Source: Paralichthys olivaceus
Lineage: Eukaryota; Chordata; Actinopteri; Pleuronectiformes; Paralichthyidae
NCBI RefSeq assembly: GCF_024713975.1
Contig: NC_091100.1
Location: forward strand, 25,619,501-25,683,500
Direction of reading: 5' to 3'
DNA length: 64,000 bases
Shown: piece by piece, positions 37,351 to 51,400 of the stretch
How positions within the stretch are numbered: the first letter of the stretch is position 1
Layout of the letters: every line of letters starts with the position of its first letter
Notes under the pieces: generated by a model
What the model saw: the letters and a program-made list of their open reading frames with translations, nothing else
Told to the model about the DNA's origin: nothing
Database searches by the model: none
Made by a program: the position numbers and the translations under genes

Positions 37351-37683
37351 AACTCACACTTCATCACGCCCTGTGTTCCTCGGAGGAATGTGATCTTTAT
37401 CTTCCATCCCTGCACGCAAGGAAGTCACATTCCAGACTGTTGTGGTCCTTGGTTGCTCGAAATGAGTGTCATCTTTCTCTCTTCAAGAACCTGTAGAAGA
37501 CTCAGTACCTCCTGTCCCCTCCTGGTTTTGGAGCTGTTCTTTGACTTCCAGTTCTCTTCTCCCTCCTCCTTCTCTATCCTGGTTATAAGTGTCCACATCC
37601 AGACATCCAGATATAAAAACAGATCTGGTGTGTCGAATCAATAATAAGAGCATATTGTTTCTAAAGGCATAACTGATTAGTAT

Positions 37684-37985
37684 GTGGTGGTTAGCACGGT
37701 TGCTTCACAGCAACAGATGGTTCCAGGTTCAAGTCCCAGCTTGGTTAGGGCCTTACTGAGCAGTTTGCATGTTCTCCGTGTCTTTTCTCCAGGAGCTCTG
37801 AATTCTTTCCACATAGGGGTTCAGTCATTTGGACTCTCAAATGTCTGGAGGTGTAAAGGTGAATGTTGTTTATCTGTTGCGATTCTCTAGTGACCTGTCC
37901 ATGGTGTACCCCACCTCTCACCCACTATCAGCTGGGATTGGCTTCAGCTCCTGTTGTGACAGGGGAGCATGAGCCTGGTATATAT
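37684..37985 (+). repeat. SINE-like interspersed repeat
   Basis: gtggttagcacggttgcttc, then ggttcaagtcccagcttgg (tRNA-like box B region), tttgcatgttctccgtgt, gacctgtccatggtgtaccc and agctgggattggcttcagct. This order is that of a very common teleost repeat with a tRNA-like head. Confidence 0.85.
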
Positions 37986-37999
37986 TTATTATTAGGTAA

Positions 38000-39430
38000 C
38001 ACTTTATATTAGTGAACACATATCAACCATTAACTAGTTGCATATTACCGTGGCTATTAGAGGCATATTGGCTCTTTATTAGTCATCATAAAGCACTTAT
38101 TAATGCCTTATTCTTAATTACCTTCTTCTGCAATTACTCCATTGATTAGCAGTTTTCCCTTAATAACCTCCTAATTACTGCTTATTGATGGTAAGTAAGG
38201 AAGTTGTTGAACATAAATTACAATCAAGTGCTTGGATATGTTCACTTTGTGTGTGTGTCTAATATAAAGTGTTACCGATTATTCTTGTTTTCCGAAATGT
38301 GGTTATTAGTTGATGAAAAACAGTTTGCAAGTTAATAATTGAGTCATTACACTTCAGTGGAAATCTAATTCCAGCTATTAAACCAAAAACATATTGAGGG
38401 AAAGTATTCCAAATGTCCATTAAACTCAATTAACCATTTCACTTTGAAAGTTTTGTTTAAAGTTCAAAACTAGTAGACGTACCACCATTTCCTTTTATGA
38501 TACATATATTTTAAAAATGACATTCATTCCACCAGATAAAATTATATATTACTATTACTTCAGCTTTAGACAGAAGAACATAGTCATTTAAATATCTCTC
38601 GACAAATATCTTTCTATATAATCACTGGACACAACATGATATTCAGTGTAATAACAATGAGAAAATGTTTGGGGATATTATAATCATTTCCTGTAAACTT
38701 GCCCTAACCCTGAAGTTTAGCACTGACTTAATCAGCTTTTCTCCAAGTGAGGATATGACATTTAGATGGACTGTCTCCAAGTTGGTCTCAAAATGTGGTC
38801 CCAGCTCAGAGCAGCATATACTGCCACCTTCTGGTAAAACAGATGTCCTGCCATTGAGACAAGACCAGTCTTAATTTGATAGTGTCCATCAATGCAGTGT
38901 TACATTCGATGGTGTCCTCACTGACTTCATTAAATCTCTCTCTGAACTCAAATGGACATTTTTTCATGGCAATTCCTAAGAACCTAAGAAACAGGTCGAT
39001 CAGGTGAGCACTGAGCACTTGTGGAGAAAATCAAACTGATTGAACTGATTCCTCCACTTTAGTTGAAGATGTTTGTGTATAACAAGTCCTGTTAGTGATT
39101 GTATCGATTCTACTGTATATAAGGAAAGTTCTGTTGTGTCCCATTCTAAAAACCTCCAGTGAAGCTCTCTTTCCAAACAAATAAAATATCAACCAATTTG
39201 AGACGTGATTAAGTCAAGACATTTTACTGTGCACAGTTCAAACTGGCATCCATCTTCCACTGTACAGTTCAAATCGTTTCTTTTAATTGCACAAAAAAGC
39301 CATACATATGTTTTAAAATGGAGAAATAAGACTAGTCTACACCAATATGAGATTCTGGACCTTTAAGTGAGAAATAAGGAGACTATACAAAAGAAGGGGA
39401 ATGGCAAAATGAATTCAGTGGTTTCATGCC
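38000..39430. other. intergenic, no gene seen
   Basis: AT-rich. Open frames are short. Convergence of the TRIM 5' side and the znf638 3' side leaves room for a znf638 3'UTR on the minus strand; no clear polyadenylation signal was found close to its stop at 39435. Confidence 0.5.
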
Positions 39431-39434
39431 ACAT

Positions 39435-42400
39435 TCAGCTGGGGTCAGGTTTGGCAGTCTTCATATTCTGCAAGTATTTCTAGAGAAAGAAAGAAAGAAA
39501 AAGGAAATTTGAACTGAACAAACATTTCTCACATGCATTACAGGAAGTATTAAGAAAAGTGCAATGGCCTACACACATAAAAGTGTTGCCTACCAATAGG
39601 TTCTCGTAGTGTTTGGCCGTTTTACAGTGGCTGATTTCCGCCTCTTTTGTTCCACTGAAGAATCGATTGCACACCTTACAGAAGAAACCGGTCTTTGGAA
39701 CCAAGAACTCCATACCTGAGGACACACACATGACAGTGAACTCTATTGACTCTTCATGAGAGTGAAAACACAGCAGACATGGTGGGGAAAAAGTGTCATA
39801 CCAACTGGGTTGCTGGGGTCAAAAGGAGGAAGGGAGCAGTCAGTGCCCAAGGGAGTTTTTGTCTGGGATTTCTTCACACTCTCCTGCTGTTTGTGTGTTT
39901 GGTCTTCAGAACTATCTTGCTTTGCTGTGGAGAGACAGAGAGCACTTAGAATTCTGGATCCGATTTAAGAGACCTGGTTCTGCTCAACAGGTTCATAAAT
40001 GTGTGATTATATATTAGGATTCATTACTAAAAACAAGCAGACCTAATGAGAATGCATCCTCATTCCAATATACATACATACATACTCAGAAAAGATAAGT
40101 TCAAACTTCTGCAGGAGCTTTGTTACTATCGTAGTTTTCTGCTCATTTTACACATGAACATGAAGAGCGAGAAGAGAGGAGTGAGTCAGGGTGGATTGAA
40201 TGAATAAATAATACACATACAATTTATGTAATAAGTGTGTGTGTAATAAGACCTGGTTCGTAGGTTCATTTATACGGTGAATTAATTCTCAGAGGCCATT
40301 ATCTTAGCAAAATAAAACGACAAGGTGTCGTGTGTGGTGATCTGTCATAGCAACGAGATTCAATATGTAATAACCTCTGAAATATGCAATGCATAAAATA
40401 ACAGCAGTTCAGTAAAACATTCAAACCTATATATGAACTACATCCATAAAGAGTAATAAATCAAACTGCTTAATTTTATGAAAAACATTGGCCATAAAAT
40501 CTTCATTGCAGATAAACCAGGTATGATGGACACAACGTTTTCTAACTTCACTCTGCATCATGGACTGTGCACAACCTTCAAGACAAAAAACAATAAAAAG
40601 TAACAGTATAATGTAGAAGTGTTTGAGGGGGATTGATGACAAGGAATAATATTGAATTAGCTCTGAAGTGACCCATCAAAGACCCATAATTCTCATTATA
40701 TATTCTCATTATTATATAATGATACATAACGATACATATGTATTATTCACAACATGGAAAAAGGGGATAAAACAGATTGTTAAGAGCACTAAATATGTCT
40801 GAGAATACCAGAAACATCTGTCTGTCTCTCTGTCTGTGGAGAACGAGCACTGCACTAGTCCAAACTAAATCAAATGAAAACTGTACCTGTCTCTGCAGCA
40901 GGAGTTCCTGTCTCTTTGTCCTCCTGACTGTGCATCTTCTCCTGTTCTTCTGATTTGTCCAGGGAGTCTTCCTTAGCCTGGCTGTGATTAACACCTCTGT
41001 CCTCTTTCTTATCTTCTCCACTCTCTGCCTCTGCTGCAAGGTTGTTTGGGGAGGGGTCCACTGGGGCAGCTTCAGGTGGGTTGTCTGGAGGCGAAGGCAT
41101 TGGAAGATGTTCAACCTCAGGGGCGGAGTCCCGAGTGGCTATCAGTGTTGTTTCTAAAATAAATATTGACAGATAACAGGAAAATTAATTACACACACTA
41201 AAACCTGAAGAAAAAAAATATATCAAAGATTGTGTTTCCTCAAGTTATTAATGGATGTTGATGAGTGTGAGGTACCAGTGTCAGGGGCTTCTGGTTGACA
41301 TGTCGACACAGCTGATTGACTGGGAGAAGAGGCCGCTTGTGAAGCTGGTAAGCTGGTGGACTTTGTTGAGGTGAGGACCTCAGCAGGTGTTGAAACAGAA
41401 GTGTCAGTAGACTCAGCTGTTAGCTCACTCACAGGATCACACTCTGATACTTGCTCATTAGACTCCACCACGGTCAAGGTGGCATCCGTCATAGTTGTTT
41501 CTGTGACCACCTCCATGGGTGTGTCCTACAAATGGATAAGGATAAATAACACAAAAGACTGAGATGATTACACTGGAAATTTAAATGTTTCTCTAGAACA
41601 CCACAGTAAACATGTAGAGAAAAGGTTTAATGAGACATATACGAGCAAAAATGTACCTGTGGAGTGTCCTGATGGACCTCTGTGGTTTCCATGGGAATAA
41701 CCGGAGAAGGAGAACGAGGAAGGTCGGTGACATCTCCGACTTCATCTACCGTCACAAAGTCACTCAAGTTGAATGGGAACTCCTCCTCTTCATCCACCTG
41801 ACATGATGGGACAAAAAGTTACATTTGAGGAAAAACAATGAAGAGATTTATGCCATGTCCCAATTCACCCCTTAACCCTACCACTTGGCCCTACCCTTCG
41901 TTTTGCATGTTGTTCCAATTCTTCCAAAACTAAGGGGAAGATGGAAAAAGCAAACTAAGAAGGCGACTGCTGCAGTTAAAATGTAGGAAATCTTGCAAAA
42001 TAATCAAAATTGATATATCCAGCTAAAAATGCCAGTAGCGAATGAAAATGTAATTGATTAGCTGTGACGAGCATTTCAGGGAAATTTCTATTCAAGCTGT
42101 CAAAACAAGCATGTAAACAGTGAGAGTAACAAGTGACGTTTGTTACTGCCATGCACCGTACATGAAGTGTGATAAATTGTCAAGCTGCAAATTTTGCAAA
42201 CTTCTCTGTTCACGTTATAACATTTTCAGTGCGGGCAGATAACCGATGCAAACACGCTGACTGACTGTGCATTGGTCAATCATTCCTGTCTGTCCTACAG
42301 TTGTCAGATGTGTCACTAATATAATTTTGGCTAAGGGTTGTTGCGAGTGGTGTCCAAATTCCTAGCCCTTTGCCTTGTGGGTCTGTTTAGAGGGGGACAC

Positions 42401-45400
42401 TACCTTCATATCTAGCGTCAGGGCCAAGGAACACGAATTGGGACAGGGCATTAACTTCAGTTTCTACAGTTTTTAATCAAAAACAACATCTTCTCACCGT
42501 TTTCTCAGCCTCTGAGTTGTTGTCCGGCACATTCCTGCGGGAGCTATGTTTGTATCCCTCTGACCTGCAAGACGACCTCGATCCTGACAAACCTTCACCG
42601 TATGCTCTCTTTCTCTCCCTCCTCTCCAACTCCCTTCTTTCCTCCTCCCTTTTCTCCCTCTCTCTCCTGCCTCTTTCATCCCTCTCCCTCTTAGCTCTGT
42701 GCTCCCTCTCCCATGTTCTCTTCTCCTTTTCTTTCCTCTCTCTCTCCTTTGCCTCTTTCTCCTTTCTTGCTTCCCTCTCTGTCTTCTCCCTCTCCAGCAT
42801 CTGTGTCTCCTCATCTGTTCTGTTCTTGACCTGCTCTTTGGTCCCTTCTCCAACTTTTTCACCCTGCCCTGTCTCCATTGGTGTTTCCCCTTCTACTCCA
42901 GAGCTGGAAGCTGCAACTTTGTCGGGATGGCTGGCGGTTCTTGTTCGGCACTCCTCAAGCAGTGTGTTAACCATTTCTTGAGTAACCTGATGAAACAGGA
43001 AAACCAAGGCTTAGTCTAAACAGGAGAAAAATCTGGCTCAAACAAAAGCTGACTGACATGTTTGGCAAATAATTTACCTTTGGGAGTTCTGACTGCATGA
43101 CTGTCTCCCCAGAGGCTGTTTTGTCATCAGTGCTCAACAGCATTGTCTCTTCACCAACTGGAGTCTTGTCATTTCCTGCTTCAGGTGTATCAACTACTTG
43201 ATTCTCCTCTTCTGCCTCCAAGACAGTTTTCACAGCTGATGTTTCTCTCACGTCAGAATTGGAAACTGCTTCTGGTTTGGTGTCTGGTGCAGCCAAAGAG
43301 TCACAAACAGAACTGGCTAGCTCTTCTTTTTGGATTTTGTCTTTGCTCTCACTTTTTTCCAAAGCTCTGTCTTTGCCAACTGTTTCCTCTGTACTAATTT
43401 TCTTATCCATTTCGGCAGCATCTTTTTCCGTCACTTCCGACAGACATTTTGACTTCTCCTTTTGTGCCATCTGCTCTTCGTCAGCAGTTGTTGCAGATTG
43501 GCTGTTCTTGCCATTTGCAGGTGCATCCTAAGATAGGACACAAGAAGGTATTGATCAGTGTAATGTTAAACGCATGCATCCAGGCGTTGAGTTGATGCTG
43601 CATCACATCATGCAAGTAGGAGGAAAATGTGTCTAAATGGACATTAATTATTTTTTTAATGATTTAAAAGTTTCTGACCTCCACTGAATCCAAGTATGCA
43701 GTGATGACTTTGGTCTGTGTGCTGGCCTTTGGGTCTGGCTTGCGTGAGAAGAACAGAGGATTGTTCTGTATGATGCACGGAAACATCTGGAAGCGTTTGT
43801 AAACAGACAAGGCCATAGCTGCTGTTGCCATTTCACAAATGACCTAAGCAGAAAGAGGCAGAGCATCAACACCACGTAAGATTTCTTCTAATTACAAATA
43901 AAGTGTGACAGAGATTTGAAGAGGAGACAACAAGCTGTGTCTGAGGACACGGCTTAACGCAAAAGGGATTAGCATGTTTGTAGCTGAACACACTCAAAGA
44001 TCTCACCATATTGTTGAGCACTAGAGTCTTGATGACTGTGCCAAAGCGTCGCACCAGTTTCTGAACCTCAGAGGAGCAAGAGGGTGTGTTGGGAACATTA
44101 CTGATCACCAAGAGGCTGTTCCAGCAAACTGGAACTGAACTTTCCTGCAGGATACAAAAGGCATACACTCACTTATTAGCCAGATAGATGAAACAGATAT
44201 TGTATGCCAACAACTATCTCATCACTGTTCTCTCGTCATTGCTTGTGTGTGGATGGATGGAATGAATAATCCTGTCTTTTTTTTCTTGGTTTATCTGAAT
44301 TCTGTATTCGCAAACAGTACGAGGAAAGTACATTTTTCATGTTAACAGTAAAAGGTAAATGTCAACCAACAAAGGGAGTGTTGAGCTCTGCTTAAAGAGA
44401 TAGTTGACCCAAAATTGATTATCTATTCATCACTATGCCGATGGAGGGGTGGGTGAAGTGTCCACAAAGCTATAGCATCGCATGAGTTCTCACTGACCCT
44501 TTGGCAAGAGCTTGTGTGGTGTGTGCCTTTGAATGCGGCTCCAGAGGAGGATAACACTTCCTCTCTGAGAAAAGGCAGTTTGGGGTTTAGTATGTTACAC
44601 CACACTATCCCCTGAGCCACAGTGAAATAAAATGAAAACTAAATAATTCAGTTTTAGTTTCACCGTACATTTCAGCTTCATTACAGTAAAGCACCAATTG
44701 TAAATTTACATCAAATACAGAATTTTTAATCATCAATAAGTTCCTCCTTGTTATTATTGATAAAACACTAGCTTTTGGCCATCTTTGGTGCACTTTTATT
44801 TAGTTTACTCACATGAACTGACACTTAAATAAAACAAAAGATGAACTGCACAGAAATACACAGTATGAGTGTAGAAATACTCACCAAAGGGTCCACAGAT
44901 TCCATCATTACATTGTAGAGAGCCACCTGTGAAAATATGTTACAGGTCAGAGTTCAATGCTCAATGAAAAGGTAAACAAAATACACATCTTCTATAGAAC
45001 CAGTGATTGAAATGCCACAGTGCAGTATAACACAGAAGTCAAAATAATGATCAGATAGTTTATAAAAGAGAAACAGATGAGAAAAGATGATGAATACACT
45101 GAAAAGATCTGGGTTAATGAAGAAAGCTGTACCGGTGTGCTGAGTCCAACACGCTGTTTGACATGGGTGATCTTCAGCTCACAGTCTCCGATCTTTGCAG
45201 TCATGAAGCTGTGGACTTTTACTATCTCCTGGGCAAGCTCCATGTCTGGCACCAACACAAGGGCCTAACATACAAAAAGCAGGTTTTTAATGTTGTCCCC
45301 AGGGCGTGTTTTTAATTTGTTAATGAATTACAAAATGAACTACAATATTTATTTTTGTGCCTTCTGATGAAACCGTGTTTCTACCTTTCTGATTGGTGTT

Positions 45401-48400
45401 GCCAGGATAATGTCAGAGGGAGTCCCGAAGGGCTGAATCAGCTTGATGATGTCACTCTCTGAGCAGCTGTTCTCAGGGAGTCCTGAGATCAACACCACCC
45501 CTTTCTGTTGGAGACATTGTGCTGGGATGTGAGGAGGATAACTGAATAGACATTTAACTGCAAATTTGCTATAGTAGAGCACAATGCAGTTGTATACAAA
45601 GTTTAGGAGACCCCTGGATGAATTTCCTGTTCTATTGATATTTATCATGAAAAAAGGTAAAAGCAGACATTTAAAAATGTTAGAGATCTTCAAATGGTAA
45701 TCTTAAATTCTTAAACATAAGTGCCCACTACCCACTACCATTTGCATACAACCAAGTGTCTAATAAATCACATGAGTTTAACAGACTCACCAGTCCTTTA
45801 CACAAAGTTTTCATTTCTATGTTACAAGATGTGTTTATGTGCTTGTGGATCATGTACCTCATCTGAAGTCTTCTGGTCAGCCTCATTTCCTGCAGTGGGG
45901 AGTAAGAGAGGCAGACGAGGTCGGGGGGAAACAGTCAGTATGTTGAGTAAAAACATAACTAAACCCATTAAAACCCTGACATCACAAACTTCCCTATTGC
46001 CATGTTTATACTAGGGCTGGGTGATAAAACGATAAAGATAATTATCGTGATATGAGTTTTCCTTGATAGAAATATAAGTCATGGTCGATACAACGTAGAT
46101 AGAACTCATTCTTGATTTGATTTATATCGTGATATATTGATATCGACTGATATGTATGGAACAACGACGAGGTGGTGTGGTAGTCGAGTCATGACTTATT
46201 AGAATCAATCTGGAATTGAACATGGGTGTTAACATCAAAACTCTGTTTCTGCTCATCCAAACACAGCCCCTGAGCTTTCAGACTAAAATGAGGCCAGCAG
46301 CGTTTCCAAAAGTCGATTATAAGGCCTAGAAAACTCCAGACTAGTGTAGATCACAAGCGTAAACGTAATGTACCTCAGCTACAGAAATGGCATATTTAAT
46401 ACAGAAATCAAGTATAGTTAAGATGTAGTTATGATAAGTTGATATAATGAGCATGTCTTGACAATGATAGATTGGAATATACCAGTAACAGGATTTTGTT
46501 ATCTTACCTGAATCTTCTCCAGCAGTGCCTTTCTCCTGTCCTGGGGCAGGTTTGCTGAGAAGTCACACATAAAGCAGGTTTGAGGATAGCAGGGTGAGTG
46601 TGCAGGATATCAAAAAGGTTTATAAGAAAAAGGTGAGGGACAAACCTGCTGCTGCCATCAGAAGAGTGCCCCCCTTCGGATTTCTAAAATAAATGTTTAG
46701 TCAGACTGTGAATAAGACAAAATACACGCGATCTAAAAGTTTAACAGAGCAACTGAAAAATCTATTATTTGCATTTGACACTCAACTGGAATAAATATCA
46801 TATTAACTTTTTAGGGAATATTTATGTTTTCTATGTATGCAAAGGTTGAACATAATATGTCACATGCATGTTTTGCAAATGGTACCTTGGCTGTTGAAGC
46901 GGTGATTTGCTGGTCTCTGATGGAGAGATCTGTGGAGTTAGCCAGGGCCTGGGCATCTTCTGCCTTCACCATGCAAACAGATGCCTGCAACAGAGGAGGA
47001 AGACAAAGTGATGATGACATTCTGCAACATAGAACCAGGAAACATTTACAGACTAACATATCCAAAGAAATGTCTTTTAACATTTACTTTTTCCATTATC
47101 ATCTGTCTTAAGCTGCTCAAACCTGTAACAACCTCAAAAGTAACATTTCTGTATCAAAAATGTATCAATAAACATTTTATGTAATTTAGTAAGCACCTTT
47201 TGTCCTTCACTTGAATCACTCTCTTCCTCAGAGCATGGCATAAGGATCACATTGTTGATCTTGCCAAAGGACCCAAGCAAGTCAGTAACTTCCTGCTCTG
47301 AGGCATCCTTTGGGATGCCTGTCAGATAAACCAGACGCTCTGCAACAGACGAGTATTGAGAGGCTGGAGTAACCATTTTCTTCTTTTTTTTGGCTGGTGG
47401 AGGTTTGACAGCCTAGAAACCAAAAAAAGTTCTGGTTAGTTTTCAGGAAAAAAGTTTGAATAAACCAAAGGTGAACCAATGCAAGATTTTACTGCATTGA
47501 TCAAGTACACAACTGTGAAAAAATGAAAATGTGGCTCTGTGTGAGAAAAAACTGAGCAAGCCAAACGAAAAAATTTGAAGTAAACCTGGAATAATTCAAT
47601 ACCATTGTCCAAGTAGGATTAATTTATCATCATGCCTGAAATCAGCATCCATAACCTTCACTAACAACAATATACATGAATGTGTCAAACCTGCTTTTTA
47701 ATTCAAGTATTCGTTTTGCAATTATTGTGACAATTTGAATTACATTTCCAAGTAATATTGGACTGTATCAATATGAACCAGGTGTACAAGTGTTTGATAT
47801 GACAGATTTTTTATCCATTCAAACAACACCTGTATGATATACCCCCTAACAGCTGCTTTCTGTGTCAGGTTTAATGCATCTCGAGGAAAAAAACACTCAC
47901 TGTGTCAGTGACCTTTGCACTTGCAGTCTTAGGCATCTTAGTTCCATTCTTGGTCCCACTCTTGACCATTTTGGGTTGTGATGGTCCATGTTTGGAGATG
48001 TGACCAGTCTTAGAAGAGGAAGGATGTTGATTGGTGATGCACTTGGTTGAATCACTGTGTGGATGCCTCACACCACTTCTAGAGCAAGCCCCTGTAGACG
48101 CGCCATGAATCAAAGGGAGGGGGACAGCATAGCAAAAAGAAAATGTCAAGAAATATTCATCAACAGTATAATTCTATTAAGTCAATTAATAAGTAGATAA
48201 AAAATAGAGAAGCAGTTAGATCCCTAAATTTGAAAAATTAAAACATAGGAATGGTCATTCAAAGCCAATGAACAATAATATATACATTTCTCACTCACCC
48301 TGCTTGTGTATGTGTAATCTTATGCAGGGTTGTGAAACCAAAGTATGTTGTTTACATAAGCGAAAACGTAAAGGGAATGATTTACTATATAAACACATAA

Positions 48401-51400
48401 CTGAAGTTCATTTGTTTAAATTCTGCCTGATGACATCTGTTGCATGTCCTGCAGCTCTCTACCCCCCAGGTTTGAATAAAAAAATAAACTCCTGCTTTTG
48501 TCAGGAGTTTGTTTCGAAGAAATTAAAATATAATGTAAATGAGATAAAAATTCTGCAGAATGTCCAAAGGAGATGATCCTTTGCAGGATTCACTGTAAGT
48601 GTGTAAGGGTGTTGATGAAAAAAAAAAAACCCCTTTACACTGACTTACCTGAAGATTCCCTTTTCTCGGGGCGATTCACTCTGGAGGTTCGATGTGAGGC
48701 AGAGGGACTGTCCAACCGATTGCCATGTTCTTAGAAAGGATAGCAAGGGAGAAGGGGTGAGTTTTGACGCAGATATAATACTTTATATGGAGCCACCTAG
48801 TGGTGACGATTTGCGAATAAGACAACATACGAATGAATCTCATTTAGCTGCATTACTGTGTATCTGTAGACTGATGAACCATTATGGTTCGTTAAGGCAG
48901 GAAAGTTAGGACAACATTTGAACAACCTGTCTTCATCCAGCGAATAGGTAAAATGCAGAGGTACTTTTAAGTAGTAGAAACACTTTTTATTTGTATGTTC
49001 CACTGTGTTAGTAAATGGTCACAAAGAACAAGAAACAACACCACTGTTTAAAAATGATACTAGTTACCCGACAAATCAGGTCAGAATACACATGACTTTT
49101 GACTGTGTAGACGAATATTTAACCAAGGTTATTTGCCACTTTGTACACGTTAAGTCTTTTCTCTGGCATACAGTTTACCTGAATAATGGTTGTAGCGGGG
49201 GTGATGGTGAGGGGTGCATAGTTTCCCATGTGGCCGGTGGGGATGAGGGCCCACCCTGTGTTTGTTGAGAGGACTTGGGGTAGGAGAACTAGAGTGGGAT
49301 CGAGTCGTGGAGTGGGATGGAGATTGGCTGCCATATCGTCCACTCCGACTGGATGACGGACAAGTTTCATTGCCAGACAGAAACAGTGCAATTACAGAGG
49401 AAAGTTGTGGGAAAAAAAGGGTTAAACACCTACAGTTGAGCAAATAAGTGTTATTTATTTCCTTTTATGTCATCTTATTTGAGACCAGCCAAATAAAAGG
49501 AGTAATTTCCCATTATCTGATGGACACCCCTAACAAACTATTTGAAAGATCAGGAATCCAACTGACCTTGGTAGATTTGGTTTCCAGTCAGGGTACCTTC
49601 AGAGACACACAAGCATTCATTAGCAGGTCAAGCATCTTATTTCTAACTAAATAATACAAACAAAAATAATTACAAAACACAACTGAATGTATCCAAGCGG
49701 TGCTTTTAAAATCTAGATTGAACAGCAAGTCTGATAATATTTAATAGGAAATTGTTGTTTGCAGTATCAAGCCCACTCAGAATTAGCTCTTCACACATCT
49801 ACTCCTCATCCACCTGAATCCTTTTTTTACAGCCTCCTCATCAGTTTTATGTTTGCTCATCACAACACATGTCATTTCAACATAAATATCAGTACATTCT
49901 AATGTAAAGTCAATAAGGCTATCATTACCCTGAAACAAATTGATTGCCGGCTGTGTCAGAGAGCAGAATTAAATGGCTGTTGAGCAGACAGAAACAACCT
50001 TAATGCAACACTCTTGGTTGTCTGTGTCTTCTGAATGAGTACAGAGGCAATAGTTGCCCGGAGCTCTTAAAACCTAGAGAATAAGTACTTAGCAACTAAA
50101 AAGCATCTTTAAAGCAAGTGCCTGTTTTATTATCATGACCAGAATCTGCTTCATTAAACTTTATTTTTCATGTATCAAGTTTGATTTTTTGAAAAAATTG
50201 AAGATTCTTATCTGGTGCCCCTTTTCCACCAACAGTTCTGCTTTGCCCACCTGATTTCAGACCATTTGTAGCATTTTGACCATAAGTCAATTGATTCAGA
50301 ACCCACTGATTCGCCGCTGCAACCAACAATGTAGCAGAGACAAGATGTTAACACCTACTGTTGATGACTGAGCCCTGAGTAATCTGGGGGAGCGAATTTG
50401 GTGGTACAGAGTTGTGAGTAACTATGACCAAAGATACTTTCAGACATAAACTCCTGATAATCTTCTCATATTCTTGGGAGGGGCTGTATGTGATAAAACA
50501 AATGTCTGAGTGAGAGGCTCTGGACATTCTCTGGAGTTTCTCCTCCAGCCCCCTTGTAAAAACTCCAGAGAATGTCCACGTGAGCTCAAGCAACAAAAAA
50601 TAAGGACCTGAGCAACTGCACACTATGGAGATGTATGTGTTGTGAACGCGTCGGACTAGATAATTTGTTGTTCACGGGTGAAAGACAAACTTAGGTTCAC
50701 GTCTGAAAAGGGCTTAAGATAAAGTGTAGCTGCAAAGCTTCAGGAGCACATTAAAAATGTACTCACTTGTTGCGCAGGTCTCTACAGGCAGCAGTATGGT
50801 TGACGGTGTTAATATGGTCAACCCAGTCCTGAAGAAAAACGACAAAAGGGTGGAAGGTGTCAGGGTCAGAAAAACTGAAATAGCTAGCAAAGCTAGATTC
50901 ATCCATCATCATTCATCCACATGTATCAGGATACCCAAATCTAAGAAACAAGATAACGTATGTATTTACTATTTACAGTAATATACAGAGACACAAGTGA
51001 ATCTTTGTTTTCTGTTATAATATTGTACATGGTGTGAAAACCCTGGACTGAAACTTGGGATCCAATTCTTTAATCCCATATTCATACAAGACAATGCTTT
51101 GGCATGTTCTTGAAGGTGTACTGTGTGTATTATACTTTCCCCTATCTTCCGAATGACTCAGCCTTTACCATTAAAACATAATACATCACTTGCAAAAACA
51201 AACAAAAAACACAAATAGATGCTGTTTGTTTACCTTACTATGTTAAAGGCCTGAAGAGGACATATCGTTTTGTACACCCATATCCACTCATCAACTAAGC
51301 AGATGTCCATACCACATTTCACAGGTTTTATTAAACAATTTCCTAACCCTAGAGGGTTAGTAACCTTATAGAACCTTACATAGTCACTTAAACCTTCTCA

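Noticed and set aside
42517..43019. 154- and 106-aa plus-strand open frames rich in Leu/Ser/Cys
   Set aside because: They are antisense shadows of the E/R/K-rich znf638 exon; pyrimidine-only codons cannot give stops.
44394..44600. A znf638 exon in this intron
   Set aside because: The sequence matches a common fish repeat and the flanking exons already join in phase.
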